Assembly (NCBI RefSeq): GCF_040833975.1
Contig: NZ_CP162130.1
Coordinates: 1,450,001-1,514,000, forward strand
Source of the DNA: Leptospira sp. WS92.C1
GTDB lineage: Bacteria; Spirochaetota; Leptospiria; Leptospirales; Leptospiraceae
Direction of reading: 5' to 3'
Length of the DNA: 64,000 nucleotides
Below the pieces are notes generated by a model. It did no database searches. It was not told the DNA's origin and saw nothing but the letters and a program-made list of their open reading frames with translations. A program made the position numbers and the translations under genes. Shown here one piece after another: positions 8,385 to 28,488 of this stretch; within the stretch, counting starts at the first letter, position 1, and every line of letters starts with the position of its first letter.

Positions 8385-11300
8385 ATGAAGCTTAAATTAT
8401 CTAGGAACTCTTTTACTATCGATAGTTTTTTCGGTCCATTTGGTTTCTTGCGCTCAAATCGATAGTATACAACAACAGGTAACTACTTTCGCTGTCCTGA
8501 TCGGTGGTTCAAAGCAAAGTAAAATCCAACGTTCAACTGACGGAAAAAACAGAAGCGCTTCCCCCGGCGTAGGGCTTTCTCCATTCGATTTGGATCTAAA
8601 AGAACGCACCCACGGAGGTAGCAAAAGAGACGAAGCTCATGCGACCTCACCAACTCCGGACGGAGGAGTCGTGGTCGTGGGTTATAGCGATTCTAGAAAC
8701 ATCCCGGATGCTTGTACTCCCGGTGCGTGCACCGGGAGTACAAGCATCCGGACGTTTACGTCAGTAAATTCGGACCAGCCGGAAATAGAGAATGGACCCG
8801 TTTAATCGGAGACGTACAATATGACTACGGAAACGCAGTCACTGTACTTGCAGACGGTTCCATTGTAGTGGTAGGATCCACCCAAATCGGTAGCTTTGCC
8901 AACGCTTACTTAGTCAAGCTATCTCCAGAAGGAAGCGTGTTATGGACAAGGAACTACGGAGATTCTACCTCTTTTGAAGAATTCGCTGCGATCCTGCCAA
9001 TGGCGGATGGAGGTTTCATCGCTGCTGGAACTTCTGGATCCAGTGCTTTCCCCGGAGATCGTCCAGGACTAGACGCCTTCGTCGTTAGACTAGACGCAAA
9101 CGGAAACGTCATTTGGACCAAACTGATGGGCGGATCGGGTACAGACCGGGCCAGGGCAATTTGTAAACTGGGCCTCTCTTACTATATAGCAGGCGAAACC
9201 AATTCCGCAGACATTCCGAAATTCCCAAATATCACCGATTCAAAAAATATGTATCTCGCCAGATTCAACGAAAGCGGCCAAATACTGAATCAACTGGGAG
9301 TCGGCACTTCAAACACGGACGTAGCGAAAGGAATCGCGTGCATCTCTGGAGGTCCTCAAGGAGACAGCGTCGTTCTGGTGGGTCAAACGTATAATTCTGC
9401 TGAAGGAGACTACAACCTATTGATCTCTCAGGTCAACTCGGCTGTGGGTATTTTACAGTGGCAAAATGTTTCAGGAAATAGCTCCAAGGACGAAATCGCG
9501 ACTTCGATCGTCAGAGATCCTCTCTACCCGAACTATGCATTTGTTTCTGGAGAAGCAGAAGCGGGAGGATTCATTTTCCCCAACCAAGGGGGAAACACTG
9601 ATGGATTTGTACTCAGAGTAGACCTAGCCGACGGTAAAATACGCTGGAGAGGCGGTTTCGGAGGTAGTACCGAAGACACATTGAATTCAATCAGCATCCG
9701 ATCCGACGGATACATTTTCACCGCAGGGAGCACGGAGTCATCCGATATAGATTCCATCAATCAGGGAATGAGAGATGTCTATATGACCGGGTTCCTTCCG
9801 TCTGTCCCACCCACTGATACCACGGCTCCGAATTTCACCGGTACCCTTACCGTGGAAAATTACGGCTGTAAAAAGGTAATGATGGAATGGCCTCATCTAC
9901 AATGGTCGTTTCCCGTTCCAGCAAACGAAGCGGGACTCAACCACTACGCAATTTACGTAAACGGAATATTAAAATCAGTCACTCAAGGACAGTCCCAAAA
10001 ACTTTCTTCCTCAAAGAGAAACTTCGAAATTACCGACTTGCAGGCGGGAAGCAGCTATTCCTTTGCGGTGTCCGCAGTCGATCGGGCCGGAAATGAAAGT
10101 CAAAAACTGACCAAAACCTTTCAACTTCCCGCAAGCAGCTCCAGTGTCTGTACGGACACTTCTCCTCCTTCCACACCGAATGCTCAAATTTTCCAAGACT
10201 CCCAATTCAATGCGTGTAATAAAGGGATCCAGATTCCGATCACGGGAGGAGCGGACATAGGTGCGAGCGGACTGATGGAATATAGAGTCTACAGAAACGG
10301 AGTCGGTCCGACTAGAATTCCCACCACATTCCCGCAATTTCATTATAAGGATTTCATTGGACGATTTCCAGGAAAAACGTATTCCTATGACATCGAATCG
10401 GTGGATTTTGCCGGCAACGTATCTCCTAGAAGAACTGTCAGCTTGGATATGCCAGTCAATTGCGGATATCCGGACACTCAGCCGAAACAGATCAAACTCG
10501 CGGTATTACCCGTACAACCGGCCAATGAGACATCTCCACCTCATTTGACACCTGCAAAAATTGCAGATATGATCAATGGTATCGGAGGTAGGTTCAATTC
10601 GTTCGGCTTGGCACAATATATCGACGAAATTTCCCACGGAACTCAATTTCTAACTCTGGATTTCATTCCATCGAATTACGTTCGATTGCCTAATAACTCC
10701 GAGGAATACTGCAACTTCTCCGGCTGCGACACAGATTTGATCATGTTCGACGCGATCGGAGAGTCTGGAATTCGACCGAATGAATACGACGTAATTCTCC
10801 TAGTCGCCCCTAGTCCTGAAATGCCGATGAATAGCTCCAATCCTTCTGCAAGCGAGCTCTTTACTAACCAGGAGGGTCAGGAATCGCTCTTTCAATTCGT
10901 TTCTCAGGAATTGATGCATTCCGGCGGAATATTAGGAATTGCGAATGCGGCGAACAGTGCGCTCTGTCCCGGAAGTTCAACCAAGCTCGGTTCGGACCCT
11001 CTTGACCCTCTGTTCGGATGTATAGGAATTTCCCCAACCGGAGATTCTTATTCTGGCCTGGGAAGTGATATAAACAACAGCTACCACATTCCGGTATATA
11101 TGAAAGCTCTGAAGAAGTTCCTGAGTCCGGAACAAACGATTACGCTTCCCTATCAAGGCCAATCAAGCGTTTCTACGTTTACTCTGGAGGCGGCAGAAAC
11201 CAGAACTACCGGGCTGAAACAGATTTTGGTTCCTTTAGGAAGAACCAATTACAATTCGCTTCACAACGGACCGGTTTTGTCTCTGGAATACCGCACCCCA

Positions 11301-11519
11301 CAAGGTTTCAACAACAATCCCCACGCAGGATCCGCTCTTCCGGTACAAGGGGTCCAAGTTCGACTCATTCCTTGGCTGGGTGTCATCGACAAAGAAGCGG
11401 AAACTTTATTCTTGAGTACGCTTCCTATCGGAACGCAACCCTTCAATTACAACGACGTTCGAGTGGAGGTCCTACAAGGAGACATGCAATCTGCGAGCGT
11501 GAGGATTTCCAGATATTGA
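8385..11519 (+). pseudogene. Large SBBP/fibronectin-III lipoprotein with degenerate metallopeptidase-like domain, broken by two frameshifts
   Basis: The ATG at 8385 has GAGGA just upstream. With one T fewer in the run 8411-8414, the product starts MKLKLSRNSLLSIVFSVHLV followed by SCAQ, a normal lipoprotein signal peptide. As given, the frame stops at 8463. A second break lies at the palindrome 8704-8751; removing 20 or 23 nt there joins the frames through DACTPG to DVYVSKFGPAGNREW. The rest (from 8752) is open to 11519. It contains several beta-propeller/SBBP-like repeats (GNxxWTR, DGGFIAAGTS), two fibronectin-III-like domains, and a C-terminal region resembling gametolysin-type peptidases. 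There the zinc motif reads QELMH instead of HELGH. Real pseudogene, phase variation or assembly error are all possible. Confidence 0.75.
8704..8751. repeat. 48-bp near-perfect palindrome inside the lipoprotein gene
   Basis: The 23-bp arms 8704-8726 and 8729-8751 are exact reverse complements around a GT spacer. The left arm reads in frame with the upstream coding sequence, so the right arm looks like an inverted copy of it. Net insertion of 20 or 23 nt explains the frameshift exactly. Confidence 0.9.
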
Positions 11520-11598
11520 ATTCTTTAGAAGTGGGAATTTCAGACCAAAGAATTATGATATTCGGATCATAAAGCAGTTCCGCGACAGAAGACTTCGC

Positions 11599-11630
11599 AT
11601 CGCCCGGAATTTTTTCGGGCGATATCTTTT
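11599..11630 (+). terminator. Rho-independent terminator after the lipoprotein gene
   Basis: ATCGCCCG (11599-11606) pairs perfectly with CGGGCGAT (11616-11623), followed by ATCTTTTATTT. It lies 80 nt after the stop at 11519 and is oriented for plus-strand transcription. Confidence 0.75.
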
Positions 11631-12671
11631 ATTTAAAATATTTAGAGCTAATTTTTTATAAAAATAGAATATTATAAAAATATAAATTAATTTTATTAAA
11701 AATACGTTTACTCAAATGCTATAAGATTTTGTCCCAAAGGCAACTCAACATCTCGCTCTTGAAGGCCGACCCGTAGGAAGGCGTTCATTGAGTTCTTCCG
11801 GATCGCTCGGGAAACTCAACACCTCGCTCTTGAAAGCCGACCCGTAGGAAGGCGTTCATTGAGTTCTTCCGGATCGCTCGGGAAACTCAACACCTCGCTC
11901 TTGAAAGCCGATCCGTAGGAAGGCGTTCATTGAGTTCTTCCGGATCGCTCGGGAAACTCAGTGCCTCGCTCTTGAAAGCCGACCCGTAGGAAGGCGTTCA
12001 TTGAGTTCTTCCGGATCGCTCGGAAAAACTCAGTGCCTTCGCTCTTGAAAGCCGACCCGTAGGAAGGCGTTCATTGAGTTCTTCCGGATCGCTCGGGAAA
12101 CTCAACACATCGCTCTTGAAAGCCGACCCGTAGGAAGGCGTTCATTGAGTTCTTCCGGATTGCTCGGAAAAACTCAACACCTCGCTCTCTACGGATCGCT
12201 CGGTGGGTTTTGAGACGCGCTGTGAACATTCATGAAAATGTTTATCCCTCTTTTTCTCCATTCATTAAAGAATGCGGTGAAGCGTAAAATTAAATTGCAA
12301 TCGCAACCGAAGGTAAAAAATGTTAGACGAGGTCATTAGTAGCACAATTTAGATTTTATCGGTTTACACTTTATTTCAAAGTTCTCACCGATTGAAAGCG
12401 TTGGAAACGCTTCGATTTCTTAGATTTATTTATATTGATGTTCTTGGAGTTAAGAATGTTTCCTGAAGTTAGTCTGTTTTCTCGCTTTTCTTTATCATGT
12501 ATAATCTTCTATTATTAGAATTTTCACTAAATCCACGTATTTTTCAAAATAAACTTAAAAGAACTGAAATTCGGTAAGATTTTTAGCGCACGTTTCGCAG
12601 GGGTGACGACACCATATCTAACGTAATCCTACTTTTTTCTATAATCTTTCCGGGCAAATTCTAAACTGAGT
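11624..12671. other. Gene-free 1 kb containing a tandem array
   Basis: Besides the MITE-like element with its array (11730-12216) there is only AT-rich DNA: 11630-11720, and 12217-12660 between the array and the convergent end of nnr. No reading frame with gene-like features was found. Confidence 0.6.
11730..12216. mobile_element. MITE-like element with an internal 71-72-bp tandem array
   Basis: The left end TGTCCCAAAGG (11730-11740) and the right end TTTTGAGAC (12208-12216) are near inverted repeats. Both match the ends of the shorter element at 59173-59313. Between them, a unit containing AACTCAACACCTCGCTCTT, a CGACCCGTAGGAAGGCG core and GAGTTCTTCCGGATCGCTCG repeats with starts at 11742, 11813, 11884, 11955, 12027, 12099 and 12171 (six full units and a partial one). 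Units differ by single bases and 1-nt indels. No reading frame crosses it usefully, and there are no unique spacers, so it is not CRISPR. Confidence 0.7.
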
Positions 12672-15307
<2,636 letters not shown>

Positions 15308-15436
15308 GAAAACCTGGTTGAACCTAAGAGTGTAACGATACCATTCCAATTCATCGTTGGAAAACAAGCAATAATCCTATGTTTTCCATTCGCTTGGGAA
15401 TACGCGGCTTTTTTTACTTTACACGAGAGCTAAACT

Positions 15437-15473
<37 letters not shown>

Positions 15474-15503
15474 GATTTTGAGTTTTCTCTCTAAGGCCGG
15501 GGT

Positions 15504-17384
<1,881 letters not shown>

Positions 17385-17388
<4 letters not shown>

Positions 17389-17408
17389 AAGCCCTACGGG
17401 GTTTTCAG
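17385..17408 (+). promoter_or_regulatory. Stem-loop in the nusA-infB junction
   Basis: CTGAAAGCCC (17385-17394) pairs with GGGTTTTCAG (17399-17408) around a TACG loop, with one G-T wobble. It covers the nusA stop codon and has no T run, so it is more likely an RNA processing or stability element than a terminator. Confidence 0.5.
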
Positions 17409-17422
17409 AGCCGGAGATCGAA

Positions 17423-17450
17423 ATGACTTCGGAAAGCCAGGGTATCAATT

Positions 17451-17461
<11 letters not shown>
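17423..17461 (+). CDS. Possible 12-residue leader peptide overlapping the infB start
   Basis: ATG at 17423 has GGAG 7 nt upstream (GGAGATCGAA) and opens [12 protein letters not shown], stopping at TAA 17459-17461. It overlaps the infB ATG at 17451 in another frame. The infB start itself has only a weak ribosome binding site, so translational coupling is plausible. No product is known. Confidence 0.35.
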
Positions 17462-20147
<2,686 letters not shown>

Positions 20148-20162
20148 TAGGAAAAACGAACC

Positions 20163-21402
<1,240 letters not shown>

Positions 21403-21454
21403 CTTTAAAGGGGGGCTCATTGCCTGAAAAATGGTAAAAAGGTATATTCACGAT

Positions 21455-21721
<267 letters not shown>

Positions 21722-21732
21722 GCGAGTCCGAT

Positions 21733-23835
<2,103 letters not shown>

Positions 23836-23848
23836 CATTTTAACGCCC

Positions 23849-25135
23849 TTGGAGCAAGAACCTTCACAGCAAGTCTATAGAAACGTTCTTCCCGGGGGTA
23901 TCACAGTCCTCTTTCAGAAAGCTCCTCATACAGTCAGTGTTTCCGCGGGTGTTTTTGTGCGGGTCGGTTCGAGACACGAATCCGCAAAGAACGCGGGTTA
24001 CTGTCATTTTCTCGAGCATATGCTTTTTAAGGATACGGAGAAACGGACAGCAAAACAACAAGCCGAAGACATTGAAAGGGTCGGCGGTTTTACAAACGCG
24101 GCGACTTCCAGAGAATACACATACTTTCACGTAACGGTAGCAGGAAAACATCTGGGGCTCGGATTGGAATTGTTATCCGAAATGATCTACCAGCCCTTGC
24201 TCAAACAATCGGATATCGAAAACGAAGCGGGTGTGATCCTGGAGGAACTCCAAGGTTACGAAGATTCTCCCGAAGATTATATTCACGATTTTTATTATCA
24301 AAACTTTTTTCCAAAGAATCCTTTGGGTCGGGATATCATCGGAACCCGTGAATCCATCGGCGGTGTGAGTCATAAGAGTTTATTAGAATTTTATGATACG
24401 TATTATCACACCGAAAATATGTTTATCTCTCTTTCCGGAAATTTCGAACCGGACGAGATTTTTTCTTTAGTTGGGAAATATTTCAACAAGCCCAGAAAAA
24501 AAAAGAAGGACGGAAACGGTCTGATTTTTCCCAAAAAGAAATGGGGATACTTTCCTAAAAAGAAAAAGTTAGAACAGGTTTATTTTATCTTAGGTGGAGA
24601 CGGGTTTGAAAGAGAATTCCACAACGCGTCGAAAGCAAGTTTGTTTACTCATATCCTGGGTGGCGGAACCTCCTCGCGGTTGTTTCAAAAGGTCCGCGAA
24701 GAAAAGGGACTTTGTTATCAGATCACTGCCTATCCATCCTCTTACGCGGATGTGGGAATCAACAGCATCGTTTGTTCCACTTCCAAGGATAAGTTCGTCA
24801 CTTGCATGGAAACGATCTCCGACGAACTCAAATCCATCCTGGACCGCGGGATTACCGAACAAGAACTCAGAGACGCCCAGACCAATCACGAGGGCACTCT
24901 TTCCATCAGCTACGAACAAACCGAATCCCGGATGAGCACGATCGCTCTGATGGAGCTTTACTACGGAAGAAATTATACTTACGAAGAAAGGGTGAACGAG
25001 ATCTATTCTATCACGCTGGACGATCTCAATCAGTTTGCAAGATCTGTTTTTGGAATTCCAAAACTCCATCTTTCCGCTTTGGGAAATTTGGGCGCTAAGG
25101 AAGAAAAAGCGGTTCGGAAATTGTTTTCTTTGTAG
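23849..25135 (+). CDS. M16-family zinc metallopeptidase
   Basis: A 428-residue member of the pitrilysin/processing-peptidase family. The inverted zinc motif HFLEHMLFK is near residue 50, with the third ligand expected in the ENEAGVILEEL segment about 70 residues later. The second, non-catalytic M16 half contains the GGGTSSRLFQKVREEKGLCY motif. Such single-domain-pair bacterial proteins often lie next to pnp, as here. The start is TTG at 23849, 13 nt after pnp. The substrate is unknown. No signal peptide is visible, so it is probably cytoplasmic. Confidence 0.92.
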   Translation: MEQEPSQQVYRNVLPGGITVLFQKAPHTVSVSAGVFVRVGSRHESAKNAGYCHFLEHMLFKDTEKRTAKQQAEDIERVGGFTNAATSREYTYFHVTVAGKHLGLGLELLSEMIYQPLLKQSDIENEAGVILEELQGYEDSPEDYIHDFYYQNFFPKNPLGRDIIGTRESIGGVSHKSLLEFYDTYYHTENMFISLSGNFEPDEIFSLVGKYFNKPRKKKKDGNGLIFPKKKWGYFPKKKKLEQVYFILGGDGFEREFHNASKASLFTHILGGGTSSRLFQKVREEKGLCYQITAYPSSYADVGINSIVCSTSKDKFVTCMETISDELKSILDRGITEQELRDAQTNHEGTLSISYEQTESRMSTIALMELYYGRNYTYEERVNEIYSITLDDLNQFARSVFGIPKLHLSALGNLGAKEEKAVRKLFSL

Positions 25136-25299
25136 AAACGTTTTGTAAAAGGTATATCGTATTTTTAGAATGTGATTTCGAATATTGCGGATGTCCCCAT
25201 TTTGTGCCTGATTTTTAAAATGCGTGGAATAAAAGATTTTTGATTTCTTATAAAAAAGATAGTCATCGTTTTCGGGATGATTATATGGGAAGGGATCCT

Positions 25300-26883
25300 A
25301 TGAAGCTTTATCTGACCAAACTGAGACAAATATTGCCGGTCTTTTTATCGATCTACGTTTTATCATTGATCGGATTTTTATCTTTACGCTGGCTGCTTAC
25401 GATTCGGTATGAAGCGGTTGATATCAATGAAGAAATCTGGAATTTCGTTTTGCCGATGGCGATCCCTTGGTTGCCGGTTTTGATTTGGCTTCGACCTAAA
25501 CTTCGAATTTTACGCTTTAAGAACGAAGATGGAAACGGCCCCTTTTTTCTTCAATGTATCTCCGCGCTTACAATTAGTGTTTCACTCATGACCTCTCAAA
25601 GTTATTTGACGACTGCGTTCGGAAAATTGGAAATTATCTCCGAAATTCAACAATTGGAAAAGGTTCCCAAGGCCCGTTATTATAAACTCGGGAACTTTTT
25701 CGTCGATCCGTCCCGTGCGGGCGTCTATTCGAATTTTCAGGTGACCGGAAAGTATAATGAAAATCTAAATTTTAAATTATTTTTTGGAATTCCTTTTCTG
25801 ACGGGAACTCAAATTCCTCAAAATGAAAATCCGAAATATTGGTACGGTATTAAATTTAAAAAAGAGATCAGCAATCGCATTAGCGACGAAGAGAAAGAGA
25901 AACAATATTCTATCTTTTATAACGAATGTATTGAAAGAATAAACTCGTATGATTATCATTCTTTGGATCATTTCGAACGCACCGCAACTTCGGATGATAA
26001 AATACATTTTTTTAAAGCGATCGAAACTCGGATTCCAAAAAAAACGGATGAAGATTATATCGTTCTCGAGCCGATTCAGGAGCGTTTTGAGGATAAAAAT
26101 GAAAACACACTCGCGTGGTTGTTCGGGTTTTTTGGAATCGGTTTTTCTCTGCTTTTGTTTTCCTTAGTATTTCCAGGCATTCGCGAAGATAAAAGGATGG
26201 AGTTCCCACCGGGAAAAAAAGAGGACGAGCTGATCGAAGTTCTTAAATATCTGATTCCTCGGGGAGATCATGCAATCGCCTCTTTTTTATTAAATTTGAA
26301 TCTTCTTGTTTTTCTTGTAATGATATTCGCTGGAGTTCATATCTTTTATCCGGAAGGGGACCAACTTTTGGAGTGGGGCGCTAATCGAAGGATGGAAACA
26401 TGGGGCGGTCAATGGTGGAGACTTTTGACGAGCATGTTTGTTCATTCCGGAATTTTACATTTATTTTTAAATGGATTTGGTCTTGTGATCGCGGCCATTT
26501 TTGTAGAACCAGTTCTTGGGCGAATTCGATTTTTAATTCTCTATTTCCTTTCGGGGCTTTGCGGAAGTCTTGCGAGTATTACATGGTATTCTAATACGAT
26601 TAGTATCGGTGCCTCCGGCGCGATTTTTGGACTTTACGGTGCAATCTTAGGCCTTTTGTTAACGGATGCATTTCCAAAAGAAGATAAAAAAAGCGTTCTG
26701 ACTTTTATCGGAACCTTTATCGCTATCAACTTAGTTTGGGGATTGTTTGGAGGAATCGATAACGCAGCGCATCTTGGCGGGTTATTGAGTGGAATGATCT
26801 TCGGCATCGTATTGTTTTTACTCGGCAAACGGAATACAGGAACTACGGATGAATTCAATCGTCAACCGAGAGAAGGTCAATGA
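25300..26883 (+). CDS. Rhomboid-family intramembrane serine protease with large N-terminal region
   Basis: The C-terminal 200 residues are a rhomboid domain: WRLLTSMFVHSGILHLFLNGFGL, the catalytic serine motif GASGAIFGLYG (about residue 445) and the histidine in NAAHLGGLLSG (about residue 495). Rhomboids cleave transmembrane helices. The start is set at ATG 25300 (MKLYLTKLRQ) because GGAAGGGA lies just upstream; a longer frame from 25240 lacks a good site. The preceding 310 residues hold three or so membrane helices and a charged soluble segment of unknown function, an unusually long N-terminal part for this family. Confidence 0.88.
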   Translation: MKLYLTKLRQILPVFLSIYVLSLIGFLSLRWLLTIRYEAVDINEEIWNFVLPMAIPWLPVLIWLRPKLRILRFKNEDGNGPFFLQCISALTISVSLMTSQSYLTTAFGKLEIISEIQQLEKVPKARYYKLGNFFVDPSRAGVYSNFQVTGKYNENLNFKLFFGIPFLTGTQIPQNENPKYWYGIKFKKEISNRISDEEKEKQYSIFYNECIERINSYDYHSLDHFERTATSDDKIHFFKAIETRIPKKTDEDYIVLEPIQERFEDKNENTLAWLFGFFGIGFSLLLFSLVFPGIREDKRMEFPPGKKEDELIEVLKYLIPRGDHAIASFLLNLNLLVFLVMIFAGVHIFYPEGDQLLEWGANRRMETWGGQWWRLLTSMFVHSGILHLFLNGFGLVIAAIFVEPVLGRIRFLILYFLSGLCGSLASITWYSNTISIGASGAIFGLYGAILGLLLTDAFPKEDKKSVLTFIGTFIAINLVWGLFGGIDNAAHLGGLLSGMIFGIVLFLLGKRNTGTTDEFNRQPREGQ

Positions 26884-27365
26884 TCCGATTCTTAACCACG
26901 CTCGTGTTTGTCCTGTTTCCGCAATCCGTAACTTTTTGTCCAACCCTGTGTTTTATATCGATACTGGAAATGGATAGAAATTGAGAGAAAGATCAACGAA
27001 AACGTGATTGGCCAAAACCAATCGCGTTCCCATAGAACCGATACAAGAGAGCCAACAAAACGTATTTTAGGATTCTAAACCAGAAGGGCTGCGCATTTTT
27101 TGCAAACGCGACTTCGAATTCACGTTTTGCGATTTGTAAAAAGGTCGTTTGATATCTTTGAGTTATTTGGAATTGTGCCGTATTTTATTCTGGACCGGAC
27201 TTGAAGCCCCGAATTCAAGCATTTTTCAAAAAGACATTTGTCGGAACACAGTTTAATTTAAGGATTTGTCTTTAGGTTTTGAACATTGAAAATTCTTAGA
27301 CTCTCGGGTTCCCCGCATAGCTTTTTTTAAAGCGAAAACGGGGGCACAATGGAAAAACAAAAATT
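26884..27365. other. Intergenic region with a hairpin and a dispersed repeat
   Basis: No gene seen. AACGTGATTGG (27001-27011) pairs with CCAATCGCGTT (27018-27028) with one wobble. A segment around 27180-27250 (GGACTTGAAG ... GAATTCAAGC ... TTTTTCA ... TTTGTCGGAACA) resembles 56004-56072, after modC. Confidence 0.5.
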
Positions 27366-28316
27366 CTAATTCTGACGCGCTTCTCCAGAATCGGGAGATA
27401 CTATTAAACTTTCTGAATTCACTGCTTCAAACTGATCTCCGGTGATCTTTCCTAATTTGTGAAGCAGGTCGTTGTTCCACTTTTCATCGGGCACGCCGGA
27501 GAGAAACCAATCAGAGCCGTTGTCTGCGAGGATCATTCCGTATTTTTTGAGGGCGCGTAAGATCACCTGATTCTCTTTGCTAAAACCTTCGATGTTAAAG
27601 TTTGCCTTTAAACGAAAACGCATTCCCATGGGAGGAACATTTTTATCGGTGATCTTAGAAGCGTAGTGTCTCGCCGGCCATACGTATGCTTTTTGAGTCC
27701 GACGCGCTGTAAAACGGATCGCGTGTGTAATTTCTCCGGCGGCAACTTCTTCGTAACGGACCAGGCCGGGTAAGATCGGCAAACCCGCGGCGTCTGCCGA
27801 AGTCCAGTTTGCCGGACGAATCTCATTGGATTTTAGATCAAAGATCGCACCCGAGCCCGCAGTCCAAGCGTTTCCTTTTTTTCGTGCGGAATACAATTCA
27901 TAGAGTTTACAAGTTTTTTCATCCAGGACAAGAACGTGACGATCTCCATCGCTTGTTTCACCACCTTCAATCGGGGGATTTGCAGGAATCGGATACGGTC
28001 CCGGATCGCTTTCCTCCGCGTATTCAAACTTTACGGAAACAGGAGAGCCCGTTTTTAAGGTAAATGGAATTCCTATGGGACTTCCTTCCCAAAGTCCGGA
28101 TCCAAAATCGGCTTTGAGTTTTTTTTGTGCGCCGATGCTCTGGACGTATGCCTTGGAAAGAGAATGAACGGGTAGTTTGTCTATGGGGGTGTTCCAGATA
28201 TTGTTTGCAGGAAACACTTCACATTTCCCTAACGTTGGGTTCGCATTCAATTGAAACAGAATTGCAAAGCAGATAAAAAAAGATCCGGTCAAAATCGTTG
28301 TTTTAAGATTATTCAC
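27366..28316 (-). CDS. Conserved secreted protein of unknown function
   Basis: A 316-residue protein with an N-terminal signal peptide (core TGSFFICFAILFQL, cleavage near residue 25). The mature part has strongly conserved-looking motifs: FPANNIWNTPIDKLPVH, SDPGPYPIPANPPIEGG, GDRHVLVLDEKTCKLYELY, WTSADAAGLPILPGLVRYEE, IRFTARRTQKAYVWPARHYAS and LKKYGMILADNGSDWFLSG. I recall very similar secreted proteins in soil bacteria and actinobacteria, but no established function. It stands alone, convergent with the rhomboid gene, and could be an acquired gene. The acidic GETSDGDRH region could be an active or metal site, which is only a guess. Confidence 0.8.
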   Translation of the reverse strand: MNNLKTTILTGSFFICFAILFQLNANPTLGKCEVFPANNIWNTPIDKLPVHSLSKAYVQSIGAQKKLKADFGSGLWEGSPIGIPFTLKTGSPVSVKFEYAEESDPGPYPIPANPPIEGGETSDGDRHVLVLDEKTCKLYELYSARKKGNAWTAGSGAIFDLKSNEIRPANWTSADAAGLPILPGLVRYEEVAAGEITHAIRFTARRTQKAYVWPARHYASKITDKNVPPMGMRFRLKANFNIEGFSKENQVILRALKKYGMILADNGSDWFLSGVPDEKWNNDLLHKLGKITGDQFEAVNSESLIVSPDSGEARQN

Positions 28317-28469
28317 AGATCAATTCGTATTTTTTAAGGAGTGAAAGCAAATCATTTTCGCAATCGTTCGTGAGAGCAATGAAATCTCGATTCTCGCCAT
28401 TCTTAATGGATGTGGTTTTTTAAAAATGCCCTTCACTTTTTCGAAGGCAAAAATCAGGTCCTCCAAAAG

Positions 28470-28486
28470 AATGGAATCATTCCATT
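28470..28486 (+). promoter_or_regulatory. 17-bp palindrome next to the dut start
   Basis: AATGGAAT (28470-28477) and ATTCCATT (28479-28486) are perfect inverted copies around one base and end 2 nt before the dut ATG at 28489. It could be an operator or an RNA hairpin that hides the start region. No Shine-Dalgarno sequence is otherwise clear here. Confidence 0.45.
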
Positions 28487-28488
28487 TT

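Noticed and set aside
8440..8805. Separate short gene starting with TTG at 8440
   Set aside because: It has no ribosome binding site and begins inside a signal peptide (LVSC); it is better explained as the middle piece of the frameshifted lipoprotein gene.
11742..12190. Possible CRISPR array or coding repeats
   Set aside because: Units of 71-72 bp repeat completely, without spacers, and 1-nt indels between units break any reading frame.
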